Source of the DNA: Metellina segmentata | Taxonomy: Eukaryota > Arthropoda > Arachnida > Araneae > Tetragnathidae | DNA: 64,000 bases | Assembly (NCBI GenBank): GCA_947359465.1 | Contig: OX375881.1 | Location: 32,219,742-32,283,741 of the forward strand | Direction: 5' to 3' | Part shown: one piece after another, positions 10,140-21,670 of the stretch | How the letters are laid out: the number at the start of each line of letters is the position of its first letter | Position numbering within the stretch: position 1 is the first letter of the stretch | Made by a program: the position numbers and the translations under genes | Notes under the pieces: model-generated | Database searches by the model: none | What the model was told of the DNA's origin: nothing | The model's input: the letters and a program-made list of their open reading frames with translations, nothing else

Positions 10140-11578
10140 ATACTAGCAAAATACCCGACCTTACTCGGTTTGAATTGGTTTACTCTAGATTGAAGAGATA
10201 ATCAAAATATATAATGACTTACGTTTTTTGTAGAATAAAATTTATTTTAACATCTTTCGCCATCTTTCTATTTTCTACAACTTACTTTCGACACAAATCC
10301 TACACATGCATATCCATTCATGTAATACATTTCACATACATCGCATAATTGCTGTGTGACAAAGCTACAAAATGACGAAAGGTGATACTAAGGTTACTAC
10401 TATAAAAGACGATTTATAGGAAGATTTGGAATTCCCTTTCTTAAGTTATTTTCATGTTCAACTCAATTAATTAAAATTACGATTTACGGCGAGTGCTCTC
10501 GCACTCATTGTCAACAAAACAATATTTTTTTACTTGTGGCACTCTTGCCTCCGGTATGCGACATTGTGAAATTTTGCAATCTTCTCCTGTCATTATTACA
10601 ACGAATTTTTTAATGTTGGAAAAAGTTCCAGTTTGGATTAATAAACATTATTATTCTTTCAATAACGGCATTATTCTTTAAATAACGGCATTATTCTTTC
10701 AATAATGGCATAACTACACTTAAAATTTACTGAAAATTTATACTGACTTACCTAACATTTTTAAGTCTAATACTTTGTGGTGCTGTTAGGTGTGATGAGA
10801 AGGAAAACACATTTATTAAATTAATAAATATTTAAAACAGGAAACAGCGAAGTAAAACAAAATAAAAGATGTCGCAAAAAATTGTTCTAAAGATATTAAT
10901 TTGTGATTCAATTTTATCTCTTGATCTCCGCACAGTTGCCACAACTTACAACTAAAAGTGTACAAAATTTAGAAATGTGAAATTAATTCAGAGCGAAAGA
11001 ACCAGAAAAAATATCACTGCTCGCGCGATCTTGTTCATTCTCGTTTCATTGAAAAATATCGTCTGTCCCAAATATTCTTAAATCGTTTTCATTGTGCAAA
11101 GAATAAAAATAAGACTCGAAATAAATGAAGTATCAGAGATGAAATTCCATTAAAAAAAATAATTTTTTGAAGAATAATTACTTTTTCAGCAGTACTGGTA
11201 AAGCAATCGAAGTGATCGTAATATTCAATAGACATTCCAATTTTTCCAAATCTACCAAATTATGGTTGATTTAAGTATACTAACTCAGGTGTTTTAGCAT
11301 GAAACTCAACTAAATATAACAATAAAGAAATGTTTAATATTGCATTCACTAAACTAATAGATAATGTATAACATAAAATACAATGCAATCAAATATCTGG
11401 AATACAATTCATGTGATGTCTACACAAACACACAAACACAAAATCGAGCATAGAACAGAAAGACGGACAGACAGACTTTCGCAACCAATACCACTCACTA
11501 AATGAAGATAAGTACTCACTGTATGCAAATTTTCATGAAAATAACTTAAACCGCGTGGACGTGTATAGGGCACAACAT

Positions 11579-11620
<42 letters not shown>

Positions 11621-11760
11621 GGACAGACAGACAGACAGACACCAAAAGAAAAAAAGGCGGATTCGGCATCAGAAGGGTCCAAAACGGATAGAAAACTTGA
11701 AACGGGTCGAAAATATTGAATGTACAAACAAACACTCCATTCTTATTTATATAGATGGCA
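10140..11760. other. Unassigned AT-rich region, possibly an old transposon, with an (ACAG)n microsatellite
   Basis: Includes three 21-bp units AATAACGGCATTATTCTTT (about 10660-10710) and (ACAG)n at 11573-11641. A fragment AAATTTTCATGAAAATAACT just before the CAGA run resembles the 3' ends of insect non-LTR elements that terminate in CAGACAGA repeats; that is an inference only. Minus-strand open frames here are translations of the microsatellite. Confidence 0.4.
11573..11641. repeat. (ACAG)n microsatellite
   Basis: About 17 units of the tetranucleotide with a single ACGG interruption near 11620. Confidence 0.97.
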
Positions 11761-11801
11761 ACAATCAGGGATTTATTTAATTTTATAGTCTGGAGATAAA
11801 T

Positions 11802-12515
11802 TTGTTTTTAATAAGAGAAGAATTTTTACTTCGTCGATTTTCCGAAATGTCCAATGTAACTGAGCAAAGAGCATGCATTACATTTTGTTTCCACAAGGGA
11901 ATTTCTACTGCACACACATTTAAAATGTTGCTTAAAGCTCTTATAGACGGCTGTTTATCAAAAACAACAGCATTTGATTGGTATAAAAAGTTTAAAGAAG
12001 GTAGAGAATCCGTCGTAGATGATTCGCGATTTGGTAGACCATGCACTTCGAGTAATGATCCACATGCCAATCAGGTCAGAGAAGTGATGCTTAGTGATCG
12101 TCGTTTAACAATAAGAGACATTGAACAAGGTCCTAAAATATATTATCGAAAAGACCAGAATTGTGGTGAGATAACTCGTGAGTTTTGCATCACGATAATA
12201 ATTCGCCTTCTCACAATGCTATTATCATGCGTGATTTTTTTAACAAAGTATTCAACAAATACGATTCCACAATTGCCTTATTCACCTGATATGGCACCGT
12301 GTGAGTTTTTCTTATTTCCACGGGTGAAACTCCCTCTTTGTGGTCGCCGTTTGGAGTCCATTGATGCAATAAAAGAAAATTGGATACGAACCCCCTGAAA
12401 TGGTTTCATAAAAATAACTTAGGGTATGTTTTGAGGATTGAAATAAACGGTAACACAAGATCATTGAAGTCGGAGCAGATTACTTTGAAGGAAGTAATAC
12501 ATTTTTATCAATAAA
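11802..12515 (+). pseudogene. Internally deleted mariner transposase
   Basis: The N-terminal part carries the mariner helix-turn-helix region: EQRACITFCFHKGIS, AFDWYKKFKEGRESVVDD, FGRPCTSS, then the LSDRRLTIRDI linker. After a deletion the frame resumes in the third-acid region as LPYSPDMAPCEFFLF, with D of SPDMAP being the last residue of the D,D34D triad. A frame-shifted C-terminus ends in GADYFEG, common in this family. The first and second catalytic acids are lost. No TIRs could be identified around it. Confidence 0.85.
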
Positions 12516-12554
12516 GTGATACTTTATTGCTTTATGACAGCATTCCGAGTACTT

Positions 12555-12732
12555 TAGGATCTCAGTAGCATTATCACTAGAAAATCAAATCTAATCTCGA
12601 TAGGGTCGTCATGAAAAAAAATGGCAATGTCTTCGGCATTCAATCTGTAATCTTGACGACGAGATATCCTGCAATTAGCAAAATTCAGAAGGTATTGATG
12701 ACCGAGATATCTCCTCGACACCACTTGGAGAG
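12555..12732. mobile_element. TTAA-family element, decayed copy
   Basis: The right end ACCGAGATATCTCCTCGACA, CCACTTGGAGAG is followed by TTAA (12733-12736). The left end is eroded. Internal GACGAGATATCC subrepeats are visible. Confidence 0.6.
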
Positions 12733-12739
12733 TTAATTC

Positions 12740-13555
12740 CATAATATTTATATTTTTTATTGTGTTTGTGTGGTGGAAACACTCTACATTAATTTGGAAT
12801 CTATGACGTTCAGAGCTAAGATTGATTACAATTTATATTCATTGATTCATACTTTTTTTTAAATCTAAGACATTTCTGTTATGAAAAATGCGAGGATTGC
12901 AAGTATTTCGAAAGTACAACGTCAGTAATCAGTAAAGACAAAAGCACTACTTATGATTGTTTGGAAGATACTTATTTTAGACCTTCTTAATTAAAATTTG
13001 AATTCCAATCCCGTCGAAATCAATTGGCAGAAACTTAATTTGAGCGTCAAAATGAGGTTTCGAGAATTGCAACACTGGGTAATCGAACGAAGTCTTTTTG
13101 AATACATCAAATCAGTTCATCAAAAATCAATTCATTCCCAATTCAATTCATTCGAAAGTCACCAGAGCTCTGAGATGTTTCTTACCATTAAAATTATATA
13201 AAATAGTTTTTGTTCAATATAGATTTTAACCAATTCCGATATAAGTTTATATATATACAAAAAAGGATTTGAGCAAACATCCGCGCTTTGGCTTCTTGAT
13301 TGTTTTTTTATCTACGGATTCAGTGTATTTTCTCGCTTTTGATAACAAATTTAAATCCATTTATGATAAAATAAGCAAAGATCTGCGCATTTCATAACTC
13401 AAAATGTAAAAACGTTTATCAAACATGTAAAATTAAATTTCGTGTACTCGTCGCTCTAATAAAAATATTTTGCATCATGATGACAGAAGGAAATGAGAAA
13501 TGTGGAAGTTAGAAATAAGCGCAAAAAAGAAATATTAGCGAAACGAGGTATGTAT
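12740..13555. other. Non-coding stretch with an ancient dispersed repeat (about 12800-13165)
   Basis: Positions 12800-13165 align with the minus strand of 4795-5160. No gene recognised. The open frame 12998-13201 falls in this repeat and is probably chance. Confidence 0.5.
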
Positions 13556-13556
13556 T

Positions 13557-13672
13557 TTAATTAACGTCGCACTGGAGAACAAAGAGCTCTTGGCAACGGT
13601 TCATGATCCGTCGCATAAGGAATGATCCAAGGACAACAAGTAATTTTGAACCACGGTCAGATGAGGAAGCGC
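13557..13672 (-). repeat. SINE body fragment, minus strand
   Basis: TTAATTAACGTCGCACTGGA is the complement of the SINE tail, followed by CTTGGCAACGG, GATCCAAGGACAAC and TTTTGAACCACGGTCAGATG. Confidence 0.75.
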
Positions 13673-13805
13673 GAAAAGAAGTTGAGCGTAAAATTGACAA
13701 ATCGCGTTTGAACAGAGGAATGGGATGAAACTAAAGCAGATGCTCAGATCGTATTGTGGTAACGAGACTTGGGTGTGTATCTTATCAATATTATATTGGA
13801 AATAA

Positions 13806-15363
13806 TTGCTTCGGAATTCTCTGGATAGAATCGTAGGTTGGACGCTGAACTTAAAAGTAAAAATCAATGCTGAACAGACTACTGTTTGTGTTTTTTCAAC
13901 AGACAGGAAACATAGAAATCTGATGGAACCAGAATTATATATTGAGGGAAAACGTATAATTAAAACATCAAACCCCAAATACTTAGGAATTACCCTGGAT
14001 GCTGAATTAAGATTCACAGAGCATGTCAAAACTTGTGCTGATAGAGCTTTGAAGAAATTAAAGATCATTAAAAGTCTCTGCGGTACAAACTGGGGAACGT
14101 CTCCCATGATACTAAGAACAACGTACACCTCCCTAATCAGGCCGATCATGGAATACGCTACACCTATTTGGGCCCATGCTTGCAAAACCGTCCTGGAAAG
14201 TTTAAAAAGCGTCCAAGCAAGAGCCGCAAAAATCGTTGTTGTTGCAGTTTCTTCTACTAACAACTTACAAATAATCAAGCACTATGGACATGAGAGCCTT
14301 GAGAAAAGAAGACGTCTTAATGTGATAAAATTCACAAACAAGGCAAGAAGTCGTGTACCTGAACATATTTCTAGGAGAACCTTTCAAAATTTTAACAACC
14401 AAGGTCATCTCCTGTTCAATTTGACAAAGAAATTAGGGAAACTCTTGGCCTTGAACATTACAAATTTCTGATCCTTCAAGAGCCTATTGTTCCCTCCGAA
14501 CTTCCCATGAATACCAAGATTATATTAAACCTTCTGGAGAAATGCAATAAAAAAGAGTTGGCCGATGTCATTAAAGCAAAAGGACTCGGAACTGTTGAGC
14601 AGTATCCAAGGAAAAATTTTGTCCACGCTTACACTGACGATTCTTTTGATGAAACTATCACTAATGGAGGTTCCGGGGTTTTCCTGACTGATCCAAGTGA
14701 TAAGTTCATCAACGAAAAATTGGTGCAGGAGCTATTGCGTCCAATTTAACTTGCGAACTTCTAGCTATTGTAGAGGCACTTGACCTGTATAAAACCCTTC
14801 TTGCTTCTGAGCAGGCTGAGGGTGTAGTTATTTTCTGTGACTCAAGAGCTGCCCTACAAGCAATACTAAAAAGAGACTCCTCGATCATCAGCAGAATATG
14901 CTCCCACCTAATAGAAATTCAACATTTGAAAATCACGTTAATATATCAGGCAACGAGACTGCAGACCAACTAGCAAAAGAGGCTAGAAATCTAAACAATG
15001 AGGACAATGTGAATGTCACCCTGCTGGACGCAAATGCCCTAGCTAACTTCAAATTGAGAGAACCTTCGATCCCAATTAAGCATCAGCTTTGTAATATCAA
15101 TGAGGATAGACTAATTACCAAAACCATAGCCAGGTTAAGAACAGGTCATTACAGAGAAATGAAGATTGACAGCGATGGTAATAGATCTTACAGAAAGTGT
15201 AATAACTGCCAGGTATGGAGTTAACACCAGCTCACATTTTCGATTGTCCAGCAATAATTTCGGATCTATTTAAAGTCGGGGTCCTTTTCTCGGAACCGAA
15301 CCTGTACGAGGACAATATAGTGGAGATTGCTAGAGCTGTGATAACTGCTCATGGCACCATTTG
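13806..15363 (+). pseudogene. 5'-truncated LINE: reverse transcriptase C-terminus plus RNase H
   Basis: The first block (13806-14471) is the thumb and C-terminal part of a non-LTR reverse transcriptase, with NPKYLGITLDAELRF and IRPIMEYATPIWAHA. The second block (14507-14749 and beyond) begins an RNase H domain: YTDDSFDE replaces the usual YTDGS. It is followed in shifted frames by an E-bearing CELLAIVEAL, FCDSRAALQAI, and HVNISGNETADQLAKEA with the last acid. The end carries a C..C...H-D-C-like CNNC...HIFDC zinc-finger remnant and stops at 15363. At least three frame changes make it non-functional. An RNase H places it with the I/LOA-like clades rather than jockey. Confidence 0.85.
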
Positions 15364-15760
15364 AACAAGACTCGTCGTAGACACGACATCATCATTGGAA
15401 ATAAGAGCACAAATAAAAATAAATCAAATGATGTTACATTAAATATAATTTTATTTCCTTTAGAGTATGAAATCCATAATGGAATTATCCATTTTACATA
15501 AATGTAGCGTCTATATTCTTACAAATGTATTGGTAAAACTTATGAAATGGGAGTACGAATGCTACGAAATCAATAGATACACCCAATTAAGAAAGTTTAG
15601 CGCAAATGCCACGCACGTGCCCGGTAAATCTTAGTGTGAAACTCAGTTACTATAAGGATTTCAGATTCCACTTTACAGCAGTGTCCTGGGTGTGGAAAAA
15701 AATATACTTATTGAACTTCCGAATTACTAAACTTATGAGTAAAGCAATTACCAGAACTGA
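15364..15760. other. No feature seen
   Basis: AT-rich sequence after the LINE, possibly including its 3' untranslated end. No poly(A) tail or target duplication could be fixed. Confidence 0.3.
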
Positions 15761-15771
15761 AATGGTTGTGT

Positions 15772-16395
15772 CATGCATAAAAAGGGTAACTGCTAAAACC
15801 TAAATAAAGAGAGGGAGTGGATCTCTCTATCTCCTTTGCAGACTGTATAACCACATTTAACACTGATGTAGGCTTTGTACCGCGTTTGAATACAGAGAAT
15901 GAGATTGAGGAGGAGTTCCTACGGTAGCAGAACTCATGTGTTATGTGGCAGAAGGGTAAGTGTACAAACTTAAATAAAGACAAGAAGCGAGTGTGTATCT
16001 TTCTATCTTCATCTCTATCTGTAACTCCCTGTCTCTCCCTCACATTTGTAGACGAAAGTACCGTTTACATGAGCCAAATACCCGGGTAAAAGGAGAGTAA
16101 AACCGGTCTTTTCGACTCCGCTTCCCCTACGTGGGGAAAAAGCGAGGAAATACGCGGGTTGATTTCAACCCTAGTCAAGTCCGGTGTCATTGAAATTACC
16201 CTCCTTTCCCATAATGCAACGCGGGTAATCTTCGAAAATCCCTTTCACCCTCGAATTACCCGGGTCGATTGGTTTGGTCATGTAAACGGCACTTGTATAA
16301 CCACTTCGATCTCTACTGTAGGTTTGTACCGCGTATGAATACAGATAATGAGATTTTGATTGAGTTCCTCCGGTAGCAGAACCCTTTCCTATGTG
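15772..16395. repeat. Two ~190-bp tandem units, the second split by a MITE
   Basis: Both units contain AAATAAAGA, a TATC/TCTC-rich stretch, TATAACCAC, GGYTTTGTACCGCGT, GAATACAGA and GGTAGCAGAAC. The second unit is interrupted at 16061-16289. Confidence 0.7.
16061..16289. mobile_element. 229-bp MITE with CCGTTTACATGA ends
   Basis: Terminal inverted repeats CCGTTTACATGA and its complement TCATGTAAACGG, with ACCCGGGTAA inverted further in. The body is clearly more GC-rich than the surroundings. No unambiguous target duplication is visible, so the superfamily is open. Confidence 0.75.
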
Positions 16396-16661
16396 AGAGC
16401 CTCGACCTTATAATGAAATAGTCAGAACATGAGGGAGAGTTAGCCTATGAGGGAGACTTCGCCTACAGCCTATTGGCTATCGAATCGCAGAATAGTGTTT
16501 TTAATCACACTGTGTAATCGCTCCAACCAATCAATAATCTAAGACTCGTTACTTCTTCCACACCAACTCAAAAGATTTTCCAACCGAACTACAGAGAAAA
16601 ACTGACATGAAACTGCGAGCACATATTCTGTTTTATCAGAAGGTCTATGTATTAGAGTCTG

Positions 16662-16948
16662 ACAGCATCGGTTACCCAGTTGGAAGAGTAACGGCTTGGT
16701 AACTGGATGGTCGCGTGTTTGAAACTCTGTCTAACCAATGACCTTCGTGTACGTGGGGATAGTGCACATTCAATCTGTAGGGGTCAACGTTGGTGAGGTA
16801 TGGAAATTTAACGAGTGGGATGCCAGCTCAGGTGTTGTCTCGTCTATTCGTCGTCGGATATCTGTATTGGAGATTAATCCAGGACCGTCGATAAGATAAA
16901 GTTCTAATCATCCTGCGTGCGACGTTAAATAATTTCCTACCTACACTG
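16662..16948 (+). repeat. tRNA-derived SINE, nearly complete with the best head
   Basis: TACCCAGTTGGAAGAGTAAC closely follows a canonical tRNA A-box region (TAGCTCAGTTGGTAGAGC). GGTCGCGTGTTTGAAACTC matches the B-box region at the right distance. The body follows (AGTGCACATTCAATCTG, GGGATGCCAGCTCAGGTG) and the tail GCGTGCGACGTTAAATAA. This copy is the main evidence that the family is tRNA-derived. Confidence 0.85.
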
Positions 16949-17018
16949 GTTATGCAATTCGCCAATCTGTCACGTTTCGATCTGAGACTGTAATATTCAA
17001 AACAATGGTGCTTCTTAA

Positions 17019-18403
17019 CCCTCCATGTGGTTTCTACAAGATATCTCGTTCATCAAGACCTTTAAATATATTGCTAATGACGCAATACCTATCTCGTAAG
17101 GGTATTGACGATCTTTTTTTATGACGAGAAGATCATTATCTGGTCAGTTTTTTTGTGAGGTCGAGAATATCGTTCATTAAGATCTTATCAGTTTTCATCT
17201 TATGGGGAGATATTTCGTCCATCAAGATTTCATCAATTTTCTTCTCATTAGGAGTTATCTGATCCCTCAAGATCTTATTCGTTTTCTTCTTATGAGGAGG
17301 TATCTTGTCCATCAAGATCTTACCAGTTCTATTCTAATGAGGAGATATCTCGTCCATCAAGATCTTATCAGTTCTGCTTTAATGAGGAGATATCTCGTCC
17401 ATCAAGATCTTATCAGTTCTGCTTTAATGAGGAGATATCTCGTCCATCAAGATCTTATCAGTTCTGCTTTAATGAGGAGATATCTCGTTCATAAAGACTT
17501 TATCAGTTCTGCTTTAATGAGGAGATATATCTCGTCCATCAAGATCTTATCAGTTCTGCTTTAATGAGGAGATATCTCGCCCATCAAGATCTTATCGGTT
17601 CTGCTTTAATGAGGAGATATCTCGTCCATCAAGATATCAGTTCTGCTTTAATGAGGAGATATCTCGTCCATCAAGATCTTATCAGTTCTCTTCTAATGAG
17701 GAGATATCTCGTCCATCAAGATCTTACCAATTATCTTCTAATGAGGAGATATCTCGTCCATCAAGATCTTATCAGTTTTCCTTTACTGAGGAGATATCTC
17801 GTACATCATCTTATCAGTTTTCATCTGATGAGGAGATATTTCGTCCATCAAGATCTTATCAGTTCTCCTTTAATGAGGAGATATCTCGTCCATCAAGATC
17901 TTATCAGTTTTCATTTTATGAGGAGATATTTCGTCCATCAAGATCTTATCAGTTCTCCTTTAATGAGGAGATATCTCGTCCATCAAGATCTTATCAGTTA
18001 TCCTTTAATGAGGAGATATATCGTCCATCAAGATCTTATCAGTTCTCCTTTAATGAGGAGATATCTCGTCCATCAAGATTTTATCAGTTCTCTTCTAATG
18101 AGGAGATATCTCGTTCATCAAGATCTCATAAGTTTTATTCCAAAGAGATACCTCACCCATCCGGATCTTGTCGATTTTCTATTACATTAAAAATATATAG
18201 TCCATCAACATCTGGTCAATTTTTTATCAATGCCGAAATACATCATGCATCAAGATGTGGTAAATTGTTTATTAATGTCAAGATACATCGTGTCCATCAA
18301 GATCTGGTCATTTCTCTTCTAATAACGAGATACATAGTCCATCAAGATCTGGTCATTTCTCTTTTAATGACGAGATACCTCGTCGAGAGAACCATCAAGA
18401 GGG
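17019..18403. mobile_element. TTAA-flanked piggyBac-like element with an internal 45-bp array
   Basis: TTAA at 17015-17018 and 18404-18407. Left end CCCTCCATGTGGTTTCTAC, right end the complement of CCCTCTTGATGGTTCTCTC. The interior is almost entirely a tandem array. No transposase. TTAA plus CCC/GGG termini indicate piggyBac-type transposition (inference). Confidence 0.85.
17165..18160. repeat. 45-bp tandem array, ~22 units, built on GAGATATCTCGTCC
   Basis: Unit: GAGGAGATATCTCGTCCATC, AAGATCTTATCAGTT, then about ten variable bases; anchors at 17339 and 17384 give the 45-bp step. Because 45 is a multiple of three, two overlapping open frames (17202-17564, 17564-18190) read a 15-residue repeat MRRYLVHQDLISSAL. 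I read this as a by-product of homogenisation rather than a gene, but the frame stays open for over 300 codons. A few units lack several bases, for example near 17632 and 17806. Confidence 0.92.
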
Positions 18404-18409
18404 TTAAGT

Positions 18410-19500
18410 TCTGAACGCCAGTTTAGCTTGAAAATGTTTTAGAAGCTGAGACTCTTAAAATATGTATCTATGCGCACTTACTAAAAACACCACAAACTTT
18501 ACATATACATCGGTCTACACCATGAATCCGAAAATACTGCATAAAGAAATTCAGGAGACTTCGCAAAGCTGTCGCACTTGAGAATCACATCTCAAATTCA
18601 GGAGATTACATCTTACACCGAAATTACACGCTCCAACGCTTGCCACCGATCCGACAATCCTCTGCGATCTGATAAGGTGAGAAAAGAGCACTCTCTTTAC
18701 ACCCTGTAAAGTCAATCGAGCAGCGGGGGCCCCTCACTAACGACCTTATAATAGGGCCCCAATCATCAAAGAAAAGTTCTCCCCCGGAAAATGGCCTCTA
18801 TTTTCTTTTCCCTTTGGCAATACTCGTCTCCAACCATCCTACCTCCGGATATGTACACATCCATTAATTATCTATGCAAATATGCAAAGGAGATAAAGAT
18901 TAAAACCCATTAGGTTGGGAGCGATTTTTAAGGAAAAGTGCATTTGCCATCGAGAGAAACTTTCACAGTTTGTAATAATCCTTTGTCCCGAAAAGAAACA
19001 TCAAAACGGGAAATATAAGTTGGCTGGGGAGGGGGACTTTGAAAACGGGGAAGGGTATATCGAATGCTGAGATGGTGTCTAGATCATTCCGCTTTGCATG
19101 CTGGGATTTTTTTTTGTTTTCCGCTTCTAAAAATGTTTTGACTTTCTGATATGCAGTTCGTTTGATAGAGGGAAGCGTAGAGGAAAATTTTTATTCAAAA
19201 CTGGAGGGAATTGAGAGACGGACCAACTTTTGCTAATGATTATAAATTTTTGATTCCTTTTGGAGGAGATAATTTTGGGGTAAAACTTTCCCCTCCCGTT
19301 TCTCCCGAAACAATCTTGCTTATTTGTTTTTTCGGACGAAGGGAAGAGGAGAATGTTTTCAGCTTAAGTATTCTCCGGAGAGTTGCCAGTAATTAGGCAC
19401 ATCCAAATGAACTCGGTAGAGATGGTCATTTGATTCTGAGTTTCGAGCTGAAGTTTGGGGAAGGAAAGAAGACTCGTGGACTGGAAGAAAAATAAATTTT
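18410..19500. other. Single-copy stretch, possible conserved non-coding DNA
   Basis: No repeat family of the window occurs here. Features: GGGGGCCCC and GGGGCCCC blocks around 18725-18760, ATGCAAATATGCAAAG at about 18873, and purine-rich runs. The 61-codon open frame at 19211-19396 has no recognisable domain. Confidence 0.3.
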
Positions 19501-20330
19501 TAATCTACGCGAAAAATGCTCGCAAAAATTACCTACATGCGGTAAGTAAAGTGATAAGCTGGAAACTTTTTTTTATCTTCCGGGTTTGTTTATTGCGTGA
19601 AGTGAAACAAACTCTGCGAAAATGGCGAGTCTAATTAAAAATTGAATACATTTTAATCTTCAGTGGAGAGCTCAGTTCGAAAGATGGAGGTATTTGAAGC
19701 TGGATAAAAATTACTCCGGTGGATTAAATGGGTGATATATTAATGCATTGTTCCTAATTACGCCCTTTTTGTAGATTTCTTTCAAGAGCTTAAGCGATCA
19801 CATAAAAGTACAAACTTGTTATTTAATATAGTTCAGCGAAATTGTCAAAACTTTGGTGCGTAGAACATTTAATACAAGTTAGACAAAATTCATTTACTGG
19901 GTACTTTGAAAAAATAATTAATTCACAGTAAATTAACTTGAACTTTATTCAACTCTATGAGAGATTTTAAAAATAGGATTAAACATTTTTATAAGAAAAT
20001 TTATTAATTCCAAATTTTAGTTTATATATTTACAGTATCGAAAAAATATTGATTAATTTTCCCATAATTAGCTTTCTCCGCTAGCCAGACGACACGTATG
20101 GAAATTTTGCATGACTAATGATGCTTAACAATAATAATGAGCGATTAAAATCACCTCTAGACCGTTGTATTACATGACTAAAGAGCATATTTGTATAACT
20201 TCGACATATATGGATAAACAAATATAATATACACAAAGTTAACTGATTGTTTTTAGGTTTTAGAACACAAGAACCATTTGACAAAGCTACGCCAAACAGA
20301 AGAAAAGGTCAAGTGAAAATATCGTGGCAT
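19500..20330. other. AT-rich, nothing identified
   Basis: No repeat match, TIR pair or coding frame that I could support. Confidence 0.3.
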
Positions 20331-20334
20331 TGGT

Positions 20335-20575
20335 ATTTTTAATTAACGTCGCATTCTAGAAACACAAGGGGTTATTGGCTACGGTCTGGGATCAACACAC
20401 GAAGGGAAATATCCAAGGACATAACTAGGACTAATAAGGACTAACACTAACTAAGGAATAACTAAGGAATAACAAGGACTAACATAATGTACCACATAAT
20501 TCTAAACCTTTGTCAGAAGACAAGGTAACACTTAAGCTGACTCCCTTGGCAACGTGACGACATTTGAAGTTACAG
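20335..20575 (-). repeat. SINE copy, minus strand, with a small internal expansion
   Basis: TTTTTAATTAACGTCGCATT marks the reversed tail, followed by TATTGGCTACGGTCTGGGAT and ATATCCAAGGACATAAC. A short internal expansion of AACTAAGGA / AGGACTAAC follows before the CTAAACCTTTGTCAGAAGAC remnant of the body. Confidence 0.7.
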
Positions 20576-20579
20576 CAGA

Positions 20580-21080
20580 TTTAACGTTCATCATCATCGC
20601 TTCGATCAGGTCATTGCGCAAAATAAATAATTGAAGCTTAACTATTCTTAAACTGCAAATCAAGCTCATTCACTATCATAGCATATTTACACAGGAACTT
20701 AGGAAAAGCAATAAGATTTTTGAGACATGGTTTTTCGAGAAAAATGAATTAAAAGTGAGCAATTTAAAAATTCATATTTCCAATACTATCTAAGAACCTC
20801 TAATAAAACTAGCTCCAATATTTGCTTTACAGTTGAACGTTTTTTCGAAAAGAACAGCATTAGATGATCCTAAATATTTTAGGAGACATACACGATTCCC
20901 AAGTCATTTATGTGCACTCTAAAAAATACAGTTTTACATTTTGAGGTCACTTTCTGAGACCCGTATCTCAAAGAAATGTTTTTGAGGTAGTAAAAAATAT
21001 ATTGATTTTAGGTAGCTCAAAATATACATGTGTGTAAAATATTCAATTTGAAGATGGCGATGTGCATAGCAATGCTTTGT
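20580..21080. other. Nothing identified
   Basis: AT-rich sequence without a recognisable repeat or coding frame. Confidence 0.3.
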
Positions 21081-21099
21081 AAGTAGGTATTCAAAATTA

Positions 21100-21188
21100 G
21101 GAAGCGTTTTTGTTGGATCTCTCCTTTCGGGATTGATATAGGAACCTTTGCGAATATCCGCTGTGTTCCTCCATTGGACAATAATTGA
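21100..21188 (+). repeat. Degenerate SINE tail
   Basis: GGATCTCTCCTTTCGGGATT, GATATAGGAACC and GCTGTGTTCCTCC follow the SINE consensus (GGATCTTTCCTTTGGGGATT, GATCCCGGACC, GTTGTGTTGCTCC) with many differences. Confidence 0.55.
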
Positions 21189-21198
21189 AAATACTTAC

Positions 21199-21282
21199 CT
21201 CAAATAAAGATGCCCCAAATGATGGAGCCCCATAGAGCATCAGCAGCGGACCTCCCAGATGCAACCAAATGTTCATTCTTGC
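21199..21282 (-). other. Candidate host-gene exon (84 bp)
   Basis: Read on the minus strand, a TGGTTTTTGTAG acceptor precedes an 84-bp open segment (28 codons in one frame, hydrophobic, containing MNIWLHLGGPLLMLYG), and GAG|GTAAGTAT is a near-perfect donor. Length divisible by three would preserve frame. The other two frames contain stops. I do not recognise the peptide. No partner exon was found, and a chance pairing of splice-like sites cannot be excluded. Confidence 0.3.
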
Positions 21283-21289
21283 CTACAAA

Positions 21290-21655
21290 AACCATACGCA
21301 GAGCGAAGTCGTTGAATTTAACATTATCGAATAATTTAAGTTTTTAATTATTGAAAACGCAGTAATTAAAATAGTATATTAATTTTAAAGTTTAAGTATC
21401 TTATTGGTTTCTTTTATCCGGTCTTATTCGACTACACACACAGATGCTGCAGAAGGATCCACCCAGGAGCAATCTAACATACACTGCCTAAAACACGCAG
21501 ATTGCTATCGCAGCAAGCAAACCCATTGAGCCTTGGCATCCCTCTTGAAACACGAACAGTCTAAAGGATGTTACGACCTTTATGGCCGAGACAACATCAT
21601 ATAAATTTTAATCTGCTACAGATTAAATATGGTGACACCACTTCATTTGAAGGTA
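21290..21655. other. Unassigned
   Basis: No gene recognised. The end of the segment (GGTGACACCAC...GAAGGTAGGGAC) resembles the sequence at 22930-22960 that also precedes a reversed SINE, so part belongs to that repeat. Confidence 0.35.
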
Positions 21656-21670
21656 GGGACTTTAATTAAC

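Noticed and set aside
11409..11735. Minus-strand frames rich in CLSVCLSV
   Set aside because: They translate the (ACAG)n microsatellite.
13601..14278. 225-codon minus-strand frame as a gene
   Set aside because: It lies antisense to the clearly recognisable LINE reverse transcriptase and starts from a SINE relic.
17165..18160. CRISPR-like array
   Set aside because: Units are contiguous 45-bp repeats without unique spacers, in a eukaryotic setting, and enclosed by transposon ends.
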